Positions 19,714 through 29,482 of a stretch of 64,000 nucleotides of DNA are shown here, one piece after another. A program made the translations under genes and the position numbers. The notes under the pieces were generated by a model. That model ran no database searches and was not told the DNA's origin. It was given only the letters and a program-made list of their open reading frames with translations. The stretch spans positions 124,001 through 188,000 of the forward strand of contig CAWFJZ010000026.1 in NCBI GenBank assembly GCA_963816315.1, given 5' to 3'. Position 1 is the first letter of the stretch. Each line of letters opens with the position of its first letter. Source of the stretch: CADEEN01 sp963816315. Lineage in GTDB: Bacteria > Pseudomonadota > Gammaproteobacteria > Burkholderiales > Burkholderiaceae_C.

Positions 19714-20883
19714 ATGACTTTGTTTCGCCTGGCCGCGCTGTGCGCTGCCGCTTTTTTGTTCACGGCCTGCGGCAAGCCGGGCGCCGATGCCGCCAAGAGC
19801 GCAGCCGGCGCCGCCTCTGCCGCGGCCGTCGCGCCGGTGGCCGATGCCGCAGCGGCGCCGGTGTTGCTGTTGGCGGCCGAAGATTTGCGCACCGTCTCAC
19901 TGGCCGGCGCGGGCGGCGGGCCGGTGATCACCGGCTCGGTGCAGCCGGAAAAGCGCGCCGACCTGCGCGCCGAAGTGGCCGCCGTGGTGACGCAGGTCTT
20001 GAAGGACAACGGCGAGCCGGTCAAGCGCGGCGAGTTGTTGATGCGCCTCGATGACACGTCGATCCGCGAATCGCTGCAATCGGCCGATGCCGGCGCGCGC
20101 GCCGCGTCGCAGGCCTTCGAGCAGGCGCAGCGCCAGGTCGAGCGCCTGAAGACGCTGCAGGCCCAGGGCATGACGTCGGCGCAGGCGCTCGACGATGCCG
20201 AGGGCCGGCGCAACGCCGCGCAGAGCGAGCTCGTCGCCGCGCGCGGGCGCGTGGTGAGCGCGCAGCAGCAACTGCGCCGCACCGAAGTGCGCGCGCCGTT
20301 CGACGGCGTGGTGAGTGAACGCAAGGCGTCGGTCGGCGACACGGCGGGCGCGGGCAAGGAGCTGGTCAAGGTGATCGACCCGCGCGGCATGCGCTTCGAA
20401 GGCATGATCTCCGCGGACCGCATGGACGACGTCAAGGCCGGCCAGCGCGTGACGTTTCGCATCAACGGCTTCGGCGACGAAGAGTTCGCCGGCACCGTCA
20501 AACGCATCGACGCCACCGCCAACGCAACGACGCGCCAGGTGGAAGTGATGGTGGCGTTTGCCGATGGCGCCAAGGCGCCGCGCGTGGCCGGCCTGTACGC
20601 CGAAGGCCGCATCGCCGGCGGCGGCGCGGCGGTGGCGCGCATTGCCGAAGCCTCCATCGTGCGCAGCGGCAGCAACGGGCAGAGCGCGTTTGTCTGGCGC
20701 GTCAAGGACGGCCGCATCAACAAGGTGGCGGTGCAGCTCGGCGCGCGCGACGAGCGCAGCGGCGAGTTCGAGTTGAAGGGCGGCTTGGCCAACGGCGACG
20801 TGGTGCTGCGCAACCCGGGCAGCACGCTGGTCGATGGGCAGCGTGTCGAGATGGCGAAGGCCGCCGCCTCGGCGCCGAAATAG
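19714..20883 (+). CDS. RND efflux periplasmic adaptor lipoprotein (MFP/HlyD type)
   Basis: The 389-residue protein has a lipobox (FLFTACG), an Ala-rich linker, a barrel-sandwich/lipoyl half (ITGSVQPEKRADLRAEV), an alpha-helical hairpin (ASQAFEQAQRQVERLKTLQ) and the second lipoyl half (VRAPFDGVVSERKASVGD). It bridges an inner-membrane RND pump to an outer-membrane channel. The RND gene starts 11 bases after its stop with an AGGAGA Shine-Dalgarno. No outer-membrane factor gene follows. Substrate cannot be told from sequence. Confidence 0.92.
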   Translation: MTLFRLAALCAAAFLFTACGKPGADAAKSAAGAASAAAVAPVADAAAAPVLLLAAEDLRTVSLAGAGGGPVITGSVQPEKRADLRAEVAAVVTQVLKDNGEPVKRGELLMRLDDTSIRESLQSADAGARAASQAFEQAQRQVERLKTLQAQGMTSAQALDDAEGRRNAAQSELVAARGRVVSAQQQLRRTEVRAPFDGVVSERKASVGDTAGAGKELVKVIDPRGMRFEGMISADRMDDVKAGQRVTFRINGFGDEEFAGTVKRIDATANATTRQVEVMVAFADGAKAPRVAGLYAEGRIAGGGAAVARIAEASIVRSGSNGQSAFVWRVKDGRINKVAVQLGARDERSGEFELKGGLANGDVVLRNPGSTLVDGQRVEMAKAAASAPK

Positions 20884-20893
20884 GAGACACGCG

Positions 20894-23800
20894 ATGTTCC
20901 TCTCCAACTTCAGCGTCAAGCGCCCGATCGCGATGGTCGTCGTCATCATCGCCTTGATGGGCATGGGCCTGCTCGCGCTCACCAAGCTGCGCGTCAACCA
21001 GTTCCCGGACATCGAGCCGCCGCTGCTCGTCGTCACGATCATCTACCCCGGCGCGTCGCCCGACACCGTGGAGCGCGAGATCGTGACGCGGCTGGACAAG
21101 CTGATGCTGTCGATCTCCGGCGTCGATCGGCTGCAGGCCACGGCCAAGGAAGGCAGCGCGCAGTTCCTGGTCTTCTTCGCCTTCTCGAAGAACCTGATCG
21201 AGGCCGCCGACGAAGTGCGCAACGCCATCGGCAGCGTGCGCCACAAGCTGCCGACCGAGATCCGCGAGCCGGTGATCACGCGCGCCGACCCCGGCGCGCA
21301 GCCGATCATGCAGCTCTCGTTGCGCAGCAGCGCGCAAAGCCACGCCGAGATCTCGCGCCTGGCCGAAGACATGCTGGCCGATCGCTTTCGCGGCCTGCCG
21401 GGCGTCTCTACCGTCAACGTCAACGGCGCGCTGCGGCGTGAACTCTCGGTGCTGCTGCACGCCGAGAAGCTGCGCGAGTTTTCGATCTCGGTGGCCGAGG
21501 TGGTGAACGCGCTGCGCGCGCAGAACACCACCGCGCCGGTGGGCAAGGTGCGCGGTGCGCTCGAAGACCAGAGCATCCGCCTGGTCGGCCGGCTCGAAAC
21601 GCCGGCCGAGTTCGAGCAGATCGTCGTCCGGCGCCGCGGCGGCGAGCTGCTGCGGCTCGGCCAGGTGGCGACCATCGGCGACGGCTTTGCCGAACTCACC
21701 GGCTATTCGTTTCGCAACGGCCGGCCCAACGTCAGCCTGTCGGTCGCGCGCTCGCGCGATGCCAGCACCGTCAGCGTCGCCAACGAGGTGCGCAAGACGG
21801 TCGAAGACGTTCGCAAGACGTTGCCCGCCGGCACCACGCTCGAAGTGACGCAGGACGGCGGCGTTGACGCACAGAACAGCCTGAACAACGTGATTCATGC
21901 GCTGGTCTTCGGCGCGGGCCTCACGGTGCTCGTGGTCTATGTCTTCCTCAACTCGTGGCGCTCGACGCTGATCACCGCGCTGTCGTTGCCGACCTCGGTG
22001 ATCGCGAGCTTCATCGCCGTCTGGCTGGCCGGCTTCACGCTCAACTTCATGAGCCTGTTGGGTCTGTCGCTGGCGATCGGTGTGTTGATCGACGATGCGA
22101 TCGTGGTCCGCGAAAACATCGTGCGGCATCTGGAGCGCGGCGCCGACCGCATCAGCGCGGCGCTCAACGGCACGGCCGAGATTGGCCTCGCGGTGGCAGC
22201 CACCACGTTCTCGATCGTCGCCGTCTTCGTGCCGGTGGCCTTTATGGACGGCATCTCGGGGCAGTGGTTCCGGCCGTTCGCGATCACGGTGGTGGCGTCG
22301 GTGGCGGTGAGCCTGTTCATCAGCTTCACGCTCGACCCGATGCTGTCGGCGTACTGGGGCGACCCGCCCGGCCACCACGAGGCGCCCAGGCGTGGCATCA
22401 GCCGCGTGCTGCAGCGCTTCAACACCTGGTTCGATCATCAGGCCGATCGCTACGGCAACGTCATCGCCTGGGCGCTGCACCACCGCGTGTGGATGTTCCT
22501 GTTCGCGATCCTGACTTTCGTCGCCGCGATCGGGCTGCACATGTGGAAGGGCGGCTCGAGTTTTCTGCCGGCGTCGGACGCCGGCGTGCTGGCGGTCGAA
22601 GTGCGCACGCCGGCGTCGTCGAGCCTCGACTATGCGAAGCTCAAAGTCGAAGCTGCGGCGACGCTGGCCCGCACGATGGGCGAGACCCGGGCCACCAACA
22701 GCTATGTCACGCCGAACGGCGGCCGCGTGTACGTGGAAATCGGCAAGAGCATCGACCGCGAGCGCACGCACGTGGCGATCGCGAAAGACCTGCGCGCGCT
22801 GATGGCGCGCCTGGTCGGCGCCGAGTACGTGGTGCTCGAAGACTTCAACATGGGCGCGCAAAAGCCGGTGCAGATTCGCTTCACCGGCCCCGACTCGCGC
22901 AAGCTGCTCGAGATCACGAGCGAGTTCATGGCCAAGCTGCGCCAGGTGCCGGGCGCGGCGGACGTCGGCCTGTCGGAGCAGGACCCGCAGAACGAACTCA
23001 AGATCGAGTTGCATCGCGGCCTGGCCAACGCGCTCGGCATCTCGGCCAACGATGCGGCGCAGGCGCTGCGCGTGGCCTTCGCCGGCGTCGAGGTCGGCGA
23101 CTGGGTCGATCCCGCGGGCGAGACGCGCGACGTGGCGGTGCGCCTGGCGCCGGAAGACAGAGTCGATGCGAGCAACATCGAGCGCCTGCCGGTGGCGGTG
23201 GGCGGCGCGAATCAGATCGTGCCGCTGGAGCAGATCGCCACCATCACCATCGGCAAGGCGCCGAGCCAGATCCAGCACAGCGACGGCAAGCGCCAGATCA
23301 CCGTCTCGGCCAACGCGCAGGGCCGCGCGTCGGGCGAGGTCACGGCCGATGCGCTGAAGATCGCCAAGGCCATGACCTACCCGCCGGGCTACGGCGTCGA
23401 GCTGGCCGGCGGCTCGCGCGACCAGCAGGAGGTGTTCGGCCGCATGGGCGTGGCGCTGGCGGCAGGCATCGGGTTGATGTACCTGATCCTGGTCATCCAG
23501 TTCGGCTCGTTCACCGCACCGCTGCCGGTGATGCTGTCGCTGCCGCTGTCGCTGATCGGCGTCGTCACCGCGCTGCTGCTGACGAAGAACACGCTCAACC
23601 TGATGAGCTTCATCGGCGTCATCATGCTGATGGGGCTGGTGGCGAAGAACGCGATCCTGCTGCTCGACGCCGCGCGCACCGAAGAGCGCGCCGGCGTCGA
23701 TCGCGAAGAGGCGCTGATGCACGCCGGCCGCAAACGTTTTCGCCCGATCCTGATGACGACGTTTGCGCTCGTGGCCGGCATGATGCCGGTGGCCGTCGGC

Positions 23801-23998
23801 GTCGGCGAAGGCGGCGAGTTCTACCGGCCGATGGCGGTGGCGATCATCGGCGGCACGATCACTTCGACGCTGCTGACGCTGCTGGTGATCCCGAGCTTCT
23901 ACGACTCGATCGAGATCTGGCGAGAAAAGTTCGGAAGGCTGGTGGCGCGGTTGCGCGGCAAGGCGGCGGCTGCGGGAGAGGTGATCAGCGCGAAGTAG
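20894..23998 (+). CDS. RND efflux transporter, HAE1 type
   Basis: The 1034-residue protein is a full-length AcrB/MdtB-like proton-driven pump: N-terminal FSVKRPIAMVVVIIALMGMG membrane segment, paired periplasmic domains, and the central membrane helices with SLAIGVLIDDAIVVRENI, the acidic pair of the proton relay. C-terminal helices carry FIGVIMLMGLVAKNAILLLD and GGTITSTLLTLLVIPSFYD. It is co-transcribed with the adaptor gene. The frame is unbroken over 3.1 kb. Confidence 0.93.
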   Translation: MFLSNFSVKRPIAMVVVIIALMGMGLLALTKLRVNQFPDIEPPLLVVTIIYPGASPDTVEREIVTRLDKLMLSISGVDRLQATAKEGSAQFLVFFAFSKNLIEAADEVRNAIGSVRHKLPTEIREPVITRADPGAQPIMQLSLRSSAQSHAEISRLAEDMLADRFRGLPGVSTVNVNGALRRELSVLLHAEKLREFSISVAEVVNALRAQNTTAPVGKVRGALEDQSIRLVGRLETPAEFEQIVVRRRGGELLRLGQVATIGDGFAELTGYSFRNGRPNVSLSVARSRDASTVSVANEVRKTVEDVRKTLPAGTTLEVTQDGGVDAQNSLNNVIHALVFGAGLTVLVVYVFLNSWRSTLITALSLPTSVIASFIAVWLAGFTLNFMSLLGLSLAIGVLIDDAIVVRENIVRHLERGADRISAALNGTAEIGLAVAATTFSIVAVFVPVAFMDGISGQWFRPFAITVVASVAVSLFISFTLDPMLSAYWGDPPGHHEAPRRGISRVLQRFNTWFDHQADRYGNVIAWALHHRVWMFLFAILTFVAAIGLHMWKGGSSFLPASDAGVLAVEVRTPASSSLDYAKLKVEAAATLARTMGETRATNSYVTPNGGRVYVEIGKSIDRERTHVAIAKDLRALMARLVGAEYVVLEDFNMGAQKPVQIRFTGPDSRKLLEITSEFMAKLRQVPGAADVGLSEQDPQNELKIELHRGLANALGISANDAAQALRVAFAGVEVGDWVDPAGETRDVAVRLAPEDRVDASNIERLPVAVGGANQIVPLEQIATITIGKAPSQIQHSDGKRQITVSANAQGRASGEVTADALKIAKAMTYPPGYGVELAGGSRDQQEVFGRMGVALAAGIGLMYLILVIQFGSFTAPLPVMLSLPLSLIGVVTALLLTKNTLNLMSFIGVIMLMGLVAKNAILLLDAARTEERAGVDREEALMHAGRKRFRPILMTTFALVAGMMPVAVGVGEGGEFYRPMAVAIIGGTITSTLLTLLVIPSFYDSIEIWREKFGRLVARLRGKAAAAGEVISAK

Positions 23999-24167
23999 CG
24001 GGCGCGGACTGTCGTGCGCGCAAGGCCCGAGGACTGCGGTGTGCTTGTTCGTGGTTGTTGGAGAGGTCAACAAACGAGGCAAAGACCTACACGACTGACG
24101 GTGACGCTGTTCCGCGCATCGTCGGCGGCAACACGCATGACACTTCCCACGCCCTGACTTGCGGCGT

Positions 24168-24186
24168 ATGTACAAAGTGCGTACAT
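24168..24186 (+). promoter_or_regulatory. Candidate brnTA operator
   Basis: ATGTAC at 24168-24173 and GTACAT at 24181-24186 form a perfect inverted repeat with a seven-base spacer, eight bases before the brnT ATG. BrnA antitoxins autorepress brnTA through palindromes in the promoter, so this is its likely site. Confidence 0.5.
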
Positions 24187-24193
24187 TCGATCC

Positions 24194-24469
24194 ATGCTCA
24201 GATTCGACTGGGATTCCAAGAAAGCAGCAGCAAACCTGCGCAAGCACGGGGTGAGCTTCGAAGACGCGCAGACGGTCTTTGCCGATGAGAACGCCAAGCT
24301 CATAGACGACCCGGATCACTCTGAAGAAGAAGACCGCTTTGTCCTGCTCGGCCTGAGCAGCAGCCTGAGATTGCTCGTGGTCTGCCACTGCTACCGATCC
24401 GAAGGCAATGTCATCCGCATCATCACAGCTCGCAAAGCCGAAAGCCACGAGCGCCAGTTCTATCCTTGA
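24194..24469 (+). CDS. brnT: BrnT family toxin
   Basis: This 91-residue protein matches BrnT ribonuclease toxins (RelE-like fold): FDWDSKKAAANLRKHGVSFE at the N-terminus, FADENAKLIDDPDHSEEEDRF in the middle, and the C-terminal IIRIITARKAESHERQFY-type block (seen as VIRIITARKAESHERQFY). BrnT slows translation under stress by cleaving RNA. The stop overlaps the region just before brnA. Confidence 0.92.
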   Translation: MLRFDWDSKKAAANLRKHGVSFEDAQTVFADENAKLIDDPDHSEEEDRFVLLGLSSSLRLLVVCHCYRSEGNVIRIITARKAESHERQFYP

Positions 24470-24480
24470 AGGTGTTTTCC

Positions 24481-24690
24481 ATGCGCAAACAATATGACTT
24501 CTCCGCTGCTCGCAAGAATCCATACGCCGCGCAGCTCAAGCAGTCCGTGACCATCCGCCTCGACCAAGGCGCAGTGACTTACTTCAAGTCACTTGCGGAC
24601 GAAACGGGTATCCCCTACCAAAGCCTGATCAATCTTTATCTGCGCGACTGTGCGGCGTCGAAGAAGAAAATTAATCTCGCCTGGGCATAG
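24481..24690 (+). CDS. brnA: BrnA family antitoxin
   Basis: The 69-residue protein is a BrnA/CopG-type ribbon-helix-helix antitoxin: QSVTIRLDQGAVTYFKSLA and ETGIPYQSLINLYLRDC are the family core. An in-frame TTG at 24466 would add five residues, but the ATG fits the family start. BrnA neutralises BrnT and represses the operon. Confidence 0.9.
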   Translation: MRKQYDFSAARKNPYAAQLKQSVTIRLDQGAVTYFKSLADETGIPYQSLINLYLRDCAASKKKINLAWA

Positions 24691-24716
24691 AACAGGCGGA
24701 AGGTCGCAAGGTGCGA

Positions 24717-25724
24717 TCAGGCCGGCTGCACCTCGAGCCGCCCGCCGCGATCGGCCAGCGTCTTCGTCAGCAGCGCCGTGGCCGCGTAGATCGCATCGAT
24801 CGTCGGTGTCGGCGTGTCGGTGATGCGTGCCAGCTCGACGACGCTGCCGACCAGCGCTTGCAACTCGAGTGCGCGGCCGTGCTCGACGTCTTGCAGCATC
24901 GACGTCTTGTGCGCACCCACGCTCTCGGCACCGGCGATGCGTTGATCGAGCGAGACCTTGAATTCGACGCCGAGTTTTTCGCCGACCGAGCGGGCCTCGC
25001 TCATCATGCGCGCGGCCAGGTCGCGGCTCGGCGGGAAGCGGCAGATGTCTTCGAGCGTGGCGTGCGTCAGCGCGCTGATCGGGTTGAAGCTCAGGTTGCC
25101 CCACAGCTTGACCCAGATCTCGCTGCGGATGTCGCGCGACACCGGTGCCTTGAAGCCCGCGGCCATCATCGACTTGCTGAGAGCCTCGATGCGCGGCGTG
25201 CGCTGGCCGTCGAGTTCGCCGAGCGTGAAGCGGTTGCCTTCGATGAGCTTCACCACGCCCGGCTCGACCAGTTCGGCCGCCGGATAGACGATGCTGCCGA
25301 TGATCCGTTCGACCTCGATGCCCGCGGCCAGCGCGCCGTCGGGATCGACGCTGGTGAGCGTTCTGCCGTCAAACGCGCCGCCGAGTCTCTGAAAGTACCA
25401 CCACGGCACGCCGTTGATCATCGTCACGACAACAGTCTCTGGGCCGAACAGCGCGCGCAGGCCGGGCAGCAGATCGCGCACCTGATGCGCCTTGGTGGTC
25501 AGCAGCACAACATCCTGCGGGCCGGCGTCGGCCGGGTCTTGCACCGCGCGCACGGTGCTCGCGTGCAGCGTGCTGCCATCGGGCAACAGCAGACGGAAGC
25601 CTTGCGAATGGATCGCCGCCAGGTTCTTGTTGCGCGCGATGAACGTGACCTGCTCGCCGGCGAGGGCGAGCTTGGCGCCGAGATAACCGCCGATGGCGCC
25701 GGCGCCGACCACTGCGTACTTCAC
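24717..25724 (-). CDS. 2-dehydropantoate 2-reductase family protein
   Basis: The 335-residue ApbA/PanE-family enzyme has an N-terminal Rossmann motif (VVGAGAIGGYLGAKLA), VVLLTTKAHQ, and the C-terminal helical domain with the catalytic Lys region (EIWVKLWGNLSFNPISALT). Family members reduce ketopantoate with NADPH for pantothenate synthesis, but paralogues act on other 2-keto acids. It starts with GTG one base after the acyl-CoA ligase stop, so the two are co-transcribed; this suggests a catabolic or CoA-linked role, which is inference. Confidence 0.87.
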   Translation of the reverse strand: MKYAVVGAGAIGGYLGAKLALAGEQVTFIARNKNLAAIHSQGFRLLLPDGSTLHASTVRAVQDPADAGPQDVVLLTTKAHQVRDLLPGLRALFGPETVVVTMINGVPWWYFQRLGGAFDGRTLTSVDPDGALAAGIEVERIIGSIVYPAAELVEPGVVKLIEGNRFTLGELDGQRTPRIEALSKSMMAAGFKAPVSRDIRSEIWVKLWGNLSFNPISALTHATLEDICRFPPSRDLAARMMSEARSVGEKLGVEFKVSLDQRIAGAESVGAHKTSMLQDVEHGRALELQALVGSVVELARITDTPTPTIDAIYAATALLTKTLADRGGRLEVQPA

Positions 25725-25725
25725 G

Positions 25726-27262
25726 TCAGAACTCGCCGGCGACGAACGAGCCGAAGCCCAGCCCGATGCGCTGCGCCAAGCCAATGCGCTGCAACTTGCC
25801 GGTCGCGCCTTTCGGCAGTTCCTCGACGAACAGAATCTTCTTCGGCACCTTGTACGTGGCCACGCGCGCCGCAACGAACTGCTGCAGCTCGCGCTCGCCG
25901 CACTCGTGGCCTTCGTGCAGCACCACCATCGCCGCCACCTCTTCGCCGAGCCGCTTGTGCGGCGCGCCGAAGACGATCACCTGTGCCACGGAGACATGGT
26001 CGAGCAGGATCTCGTCGATCTCGCGCGGGCTGACCTTCTCGCCGCCGCGGTTGATGATCTCCTTCAAGCGCCCGGTGATGCTGAGGAAGCCGTCGGCGTC
26101 GATCACGCCCTGGTCGCCGGTGCGGAACCAGCCATCGACGAAGGCCTCTTCGTTGGCCTTCGGGTTGCTCTCGTAGCCTGCGGTGACGCTCGGCCCGCGG
26201 ATCACGACCTCGCCGATCTGTCCGGCGCCGAGCATCGCGCCGTCTTCGCCGCGGATGCCGATCTCGGGGCCGGCCGCGCGGCCGACCGAGCCGGGTTTGC
26301 GCTGCTGCGGTGGCAGCGGGTTCGACGCCATCTGGTGCGCCGCCTCGGTCATGCCGTAAGACTCGATCAACGGCGCCTTGAACATCGCTTCGAGTTCCTG
26401 GATCAACTGCGGCGGCATGGCCGACGACGACGAGCGCACGAAGCGCAGCGGATGGCGCGACAGCACCTCGGCGTTGTGCTTGCCGCGGCTGGCGATCGCC
26501 AGGTGCATCGTCGGCACGGCCGTGTACCAGGTGGGGCTCGCCTCGTCCATCCACTTGAAGAAGCGCAGCGCGTTGAAGCCCGGCGTGCAAAAGACCTGCG
26601 ACCCCGCCGACAGCGGCGCCAGCAGGCCCGCCAGCAGGCCGTGAATGTGGAACAGCGGCATGATGTTCAAGCCGCGGTCTTGCGGCGTGAATTGCAGCGT
26701 CGCCGCGATCTGCCGCGCCGAGGCGCACAGGTTGGCCACCGACAGCGGCACGCGCTTGGGCCGCGAGGTCGTGCCCGAGGTGTGCAACACCATCGCCACG
26801 TCTTCCGCCTTGGACGGGCCACCGTGGGCGCTGGGTGCGGCGGCCGCCGCGGCGAGCGTGAACTGGCCGGCAGCAGCGCCCTCGGCGACCACCAGCTCGA
26901 TCACCTGCACGCCGAGTTTCTTCGCCGCTTCCACCGCCGGCGACGTGCTGGCGCGATCGACGATCAGCGCCTTGGCTTGCAGATCGTCGAGGTAGAACTC
27001 GAACTCGTCGCCGCGGTAGGCGGGGTTCAGCGGCGCGCTGGTGGCGGCACGAGGCACAGGCCAGAAAACACGTCGCCATCTCGGGGCCGTTGGGCAGCAC
27101 GATGGCGATGCGGTCGTTGCGGCCGAGGCCGGCGGCATTGAGCGACGCGGTGGTGGCAGCCACCAGCGCGCGCAGCCCGCGGTAGTCGAGCGGCGCGCGG
27201 CCCGGCGCGGCAATGGCGATGGCGTCGTCGGCGCCGGTTTGCAGGAGATCTTGAAGTGTCAT
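25726..27262 (-). CDS. AMP-dependent acyl-CoA synthetase/ligase (one frame break)
   Basis: The protein belongs to the ANL superfamily (class I adenylate-forming). Visible motifs are the P-loop-like VLHTSGTTSRPKRVPLS, the A5-type ESYGMTEAAHQM, the A7 hinge region GWFRTGDQGV and ITGRLKEIINRGGEKVSPREI, and the C-terminal GKLQR Lys. It activates a carboxylic acid as acyl-AMP then acyl-CoA; overall it resembles the oxalyl-CoA/short-chain ligase type. A +1 break near 27057 splits off the first 70 residues; removing one base gives 511 residues. It diverges from aceK with a 42-bp spacer. Confidence 0.87.
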
Positions 27263-27304
27263 GATGGAACTGCTTGAAAAAACTGCCGAGCCTGATTCTT
27301 GCCG

Positions 27305-29131
27305 ATGCCAGACCTGCCCGCCACCGACGACAACCGCTGCGTTCAGAATAGCCCGCGCGCTGCTCGACGGCTTCGACCGCCATTACCGGCTGTTCAGCGA
27401 GACCAACCGCGCCGCCAAGCAGCGCTTCGAGCGCGCCGACTGGCATGGCCAGCAGCGCGCGATGCGCGAGCGCATCGCGTTCTACGACGAGCGCGTGCGC
27501 GAAACCAGGAGCCGCTTGCAGATCGAGTTCGACGCCGAGGTGCTGCCGACGGAGGTCTGGCAACAGGTCAAGCTGCTCTACATCGGCCTGTTGATCGACC
27601 ACCGGCAGCCCGAGCTGGCCGAGACCTTCTTCAACTCGGTGACGACGAAGATCCTGCACCGCAGCTACTTCCACAACAGCTTCATCTTCGTCCGGCCGGC
27701 GATCTCCACCTCCTACATCGAGATCGACGAAGCGCTCGCGCCGACCACCTACCGCGTCTATTACCCGACGCTGGAGACCTGGCGCGAGACCTGGGTGCAA
27801 CTGGTGCGCGACTTCGATCTGCAGCTGCCGTTCGAGGATCTCGAGCGCGACGCCGCCGACGTGGTGGCCGAACTGCAGCGCCGGCTGGGCGACGTGCAGC
27901 CGCGCACCAACTTCCAGATCCAGGTGCTGTCGAGCCTGTTCTTCCGCAACAAGGGCGCGTATGTGGTCGGCAAGATCATCAACGGCGGCCAGCAGACGCC
28001 GATCGCGTTGCCGCTGCTGCACACCGCCGGCGGCAAGCTCGACGATCGACACCGTGCTGCACACCGAGGACGACATGGAGATGCTGTTCAGCTACGCCCG
28101 CGCGTACTTCCTGGTCGATATGCCGGTGCCGAGCGCGTATGTGCAGTTCCTGCGCACGCTGATGCCGCGCAAGCCGCGCGCCGAGATCTACAGCGCCGTG
28201 GGGCTGCACAAGCAGGGCAAGAACAGCTTCTACCGCGACCTGCTGCACCACCTGCGCCACAGCAGCGACAAGTTCCGCATCGCGCCGGGCATCAAGGGCA
28301 CGGTGATGCTGGTCTTCGACCTGCCGTCGTTCCCCTATGTCTTCAAGCTGATCAAGGACTTTTATCCGGCGCACAAGAAGACGACGCGCGAACAGATCAA
28401 AGGCAAGTACCAGCTCGTCAAGCGTCACGACCGCGTCGGCCGCATGGCCGACACGCTCGACTACAGCAAGGTGGCGCTGCCGCTGGCGCGCTTCGAGCCC
28501 GAGCTGATCGACGAGATGCAGCGCTTCTGCGCCAGCATGCTGGAGATCACCGGCAGCAGCGGCGCGCAGGAGATCATCGTCATCGAGCACGCCTACATCG
28601 AGCGCCGGATGATCCCGCTGAACCTGTTGCTGAAAGACGCCACCGCGGCCGGCGACGATGAAGCGATCGAGCGCGCGACGATCGAATACGGCAACGCGAT
28701 CAAGGACCTGGTGGCGGCCAACATCTTCCCCGGCGACATGCTGTGGAAGAACTTCGGCATGACGCGCCAGGGCAAGGTGGTGTTCTACGACTACGACGAG
28801 ATCGAGTACCTGAGCGACTGCAACTTCCGCCACGTGCCGCCGCCGCGAGGAGGGCGCGGCAACGGCAGAAAACGAAGTCTGGTTCGACGTTGGTCCGAAG
28901 GATGTCTTCCCCAAGACCTTCGGCCCCTTCCTGCTCGGCAACGCACGCGTTCGCCAAGCGTTCCTGAAGCATCACCCCGAGCTGCTCGACCCCGACTACT
29001 GGAACCTGCACAAGCAGCGCATCCAGGCCGGCGCCATGCTCGACGTGTTTCCCTACGAACCGCAGCGCCGCTTCGTCAATCAGCGGCTCAGCGAAGGTCG
29101 AAGACCTGAACCGAGCGCGGCGCGACCGTGA
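27305..29131 (+). CDS. aceK: Isocitrate dehydrogenase kinase/phosphatase (three frame breaks)
   Basis: AceK phosphorylates and dephosphorylates isocitrate dehydrogenase, switching flux between the TCA cycle and glyoxylate bypass. Diagnostic blocks include RNKGAYVVGKI, HTEDDMEMLFSYARAYF, FKLIKDFYPAHKKTTREQI, FPGDMLWKNFGMTRQGKVVFYDYDEIEYL (in two parts) and VGPKDVFPKTFGPFLLG. Three +1 breaks at about 27350, 28041 and 28846 interrupt the frame; removing one base at each gives 608 codons, the normal size. The ATG at 27305 is chosen because it leads into the first conserved block after the first break. Confidence 0.9.
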
Positions 29132-29229
29132 TCACGGGTTAGCGGTCAACCCGGCGCTTACCTGCCAGGTCATCGACACCTTGATCGCCACCGGCCAAAC
29201 TGCGATCGATCCCACGACACCGCATCATC

Positions 29230-29472
29230 ATGACCCACATCGACCTCCTGCCCCTGGCCGTGGCTTTGCTCATCGGCATCCCCGCTTTCGGCTCGTGCAT
29301 CGGCATCGGCCTGGCGACGATGAAGTTCCTCGAAGGCGTGGCGCGCCAGCCCGAACTGGCGAGCGAGCTGCAGACCAAGTACTTCCTGTCGGTCGGCGTG
29401 ACCGACGGCGCCTTCATCATCGCCACCGGCATCGGGCTGTGGTTCGCCACGGCCAATCCGTTCGCTCGATAG
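29230..29472 (+). CDS. Orphan ATP synthase subunit c-like protein
   Basis: The 80-residue hairpin protein resembles F-type subunit c: helix 1 with GSCIGIGLATMKFLEG, the polar loop ARQPEL, and helix 2 with SVGVTDGAFIIATGIG, where Asp at about residue 59 aligns with the ion-binding carboxylate. No other ATP synthase gene is nearby. It lies 98 bases after aceK and ten bases before an XRE regulator gene. It could be a stand-alone paralogue of atpE or a proteolipid recruited to another role; ion-binding capacity appears retained. Confidence 0.8.
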   Translation: MTHIDLLPLAVALLIGIPAFGSCIGIGLATMKFLEGVARQPELASELQTKYFLSVGVTDGAFIIATGIGLWFATANPFAR

Positions 29473-29482
29473 AGTCAGGTGC

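Noticed and set aside
20717..24523. 1268-codon open frame antisense to the RND transporter
   Set aside because: Low-complexity Arg/His/Gln/Asp composition and complete overlap with a well-conserved pump gene mark it as a shadow frame.
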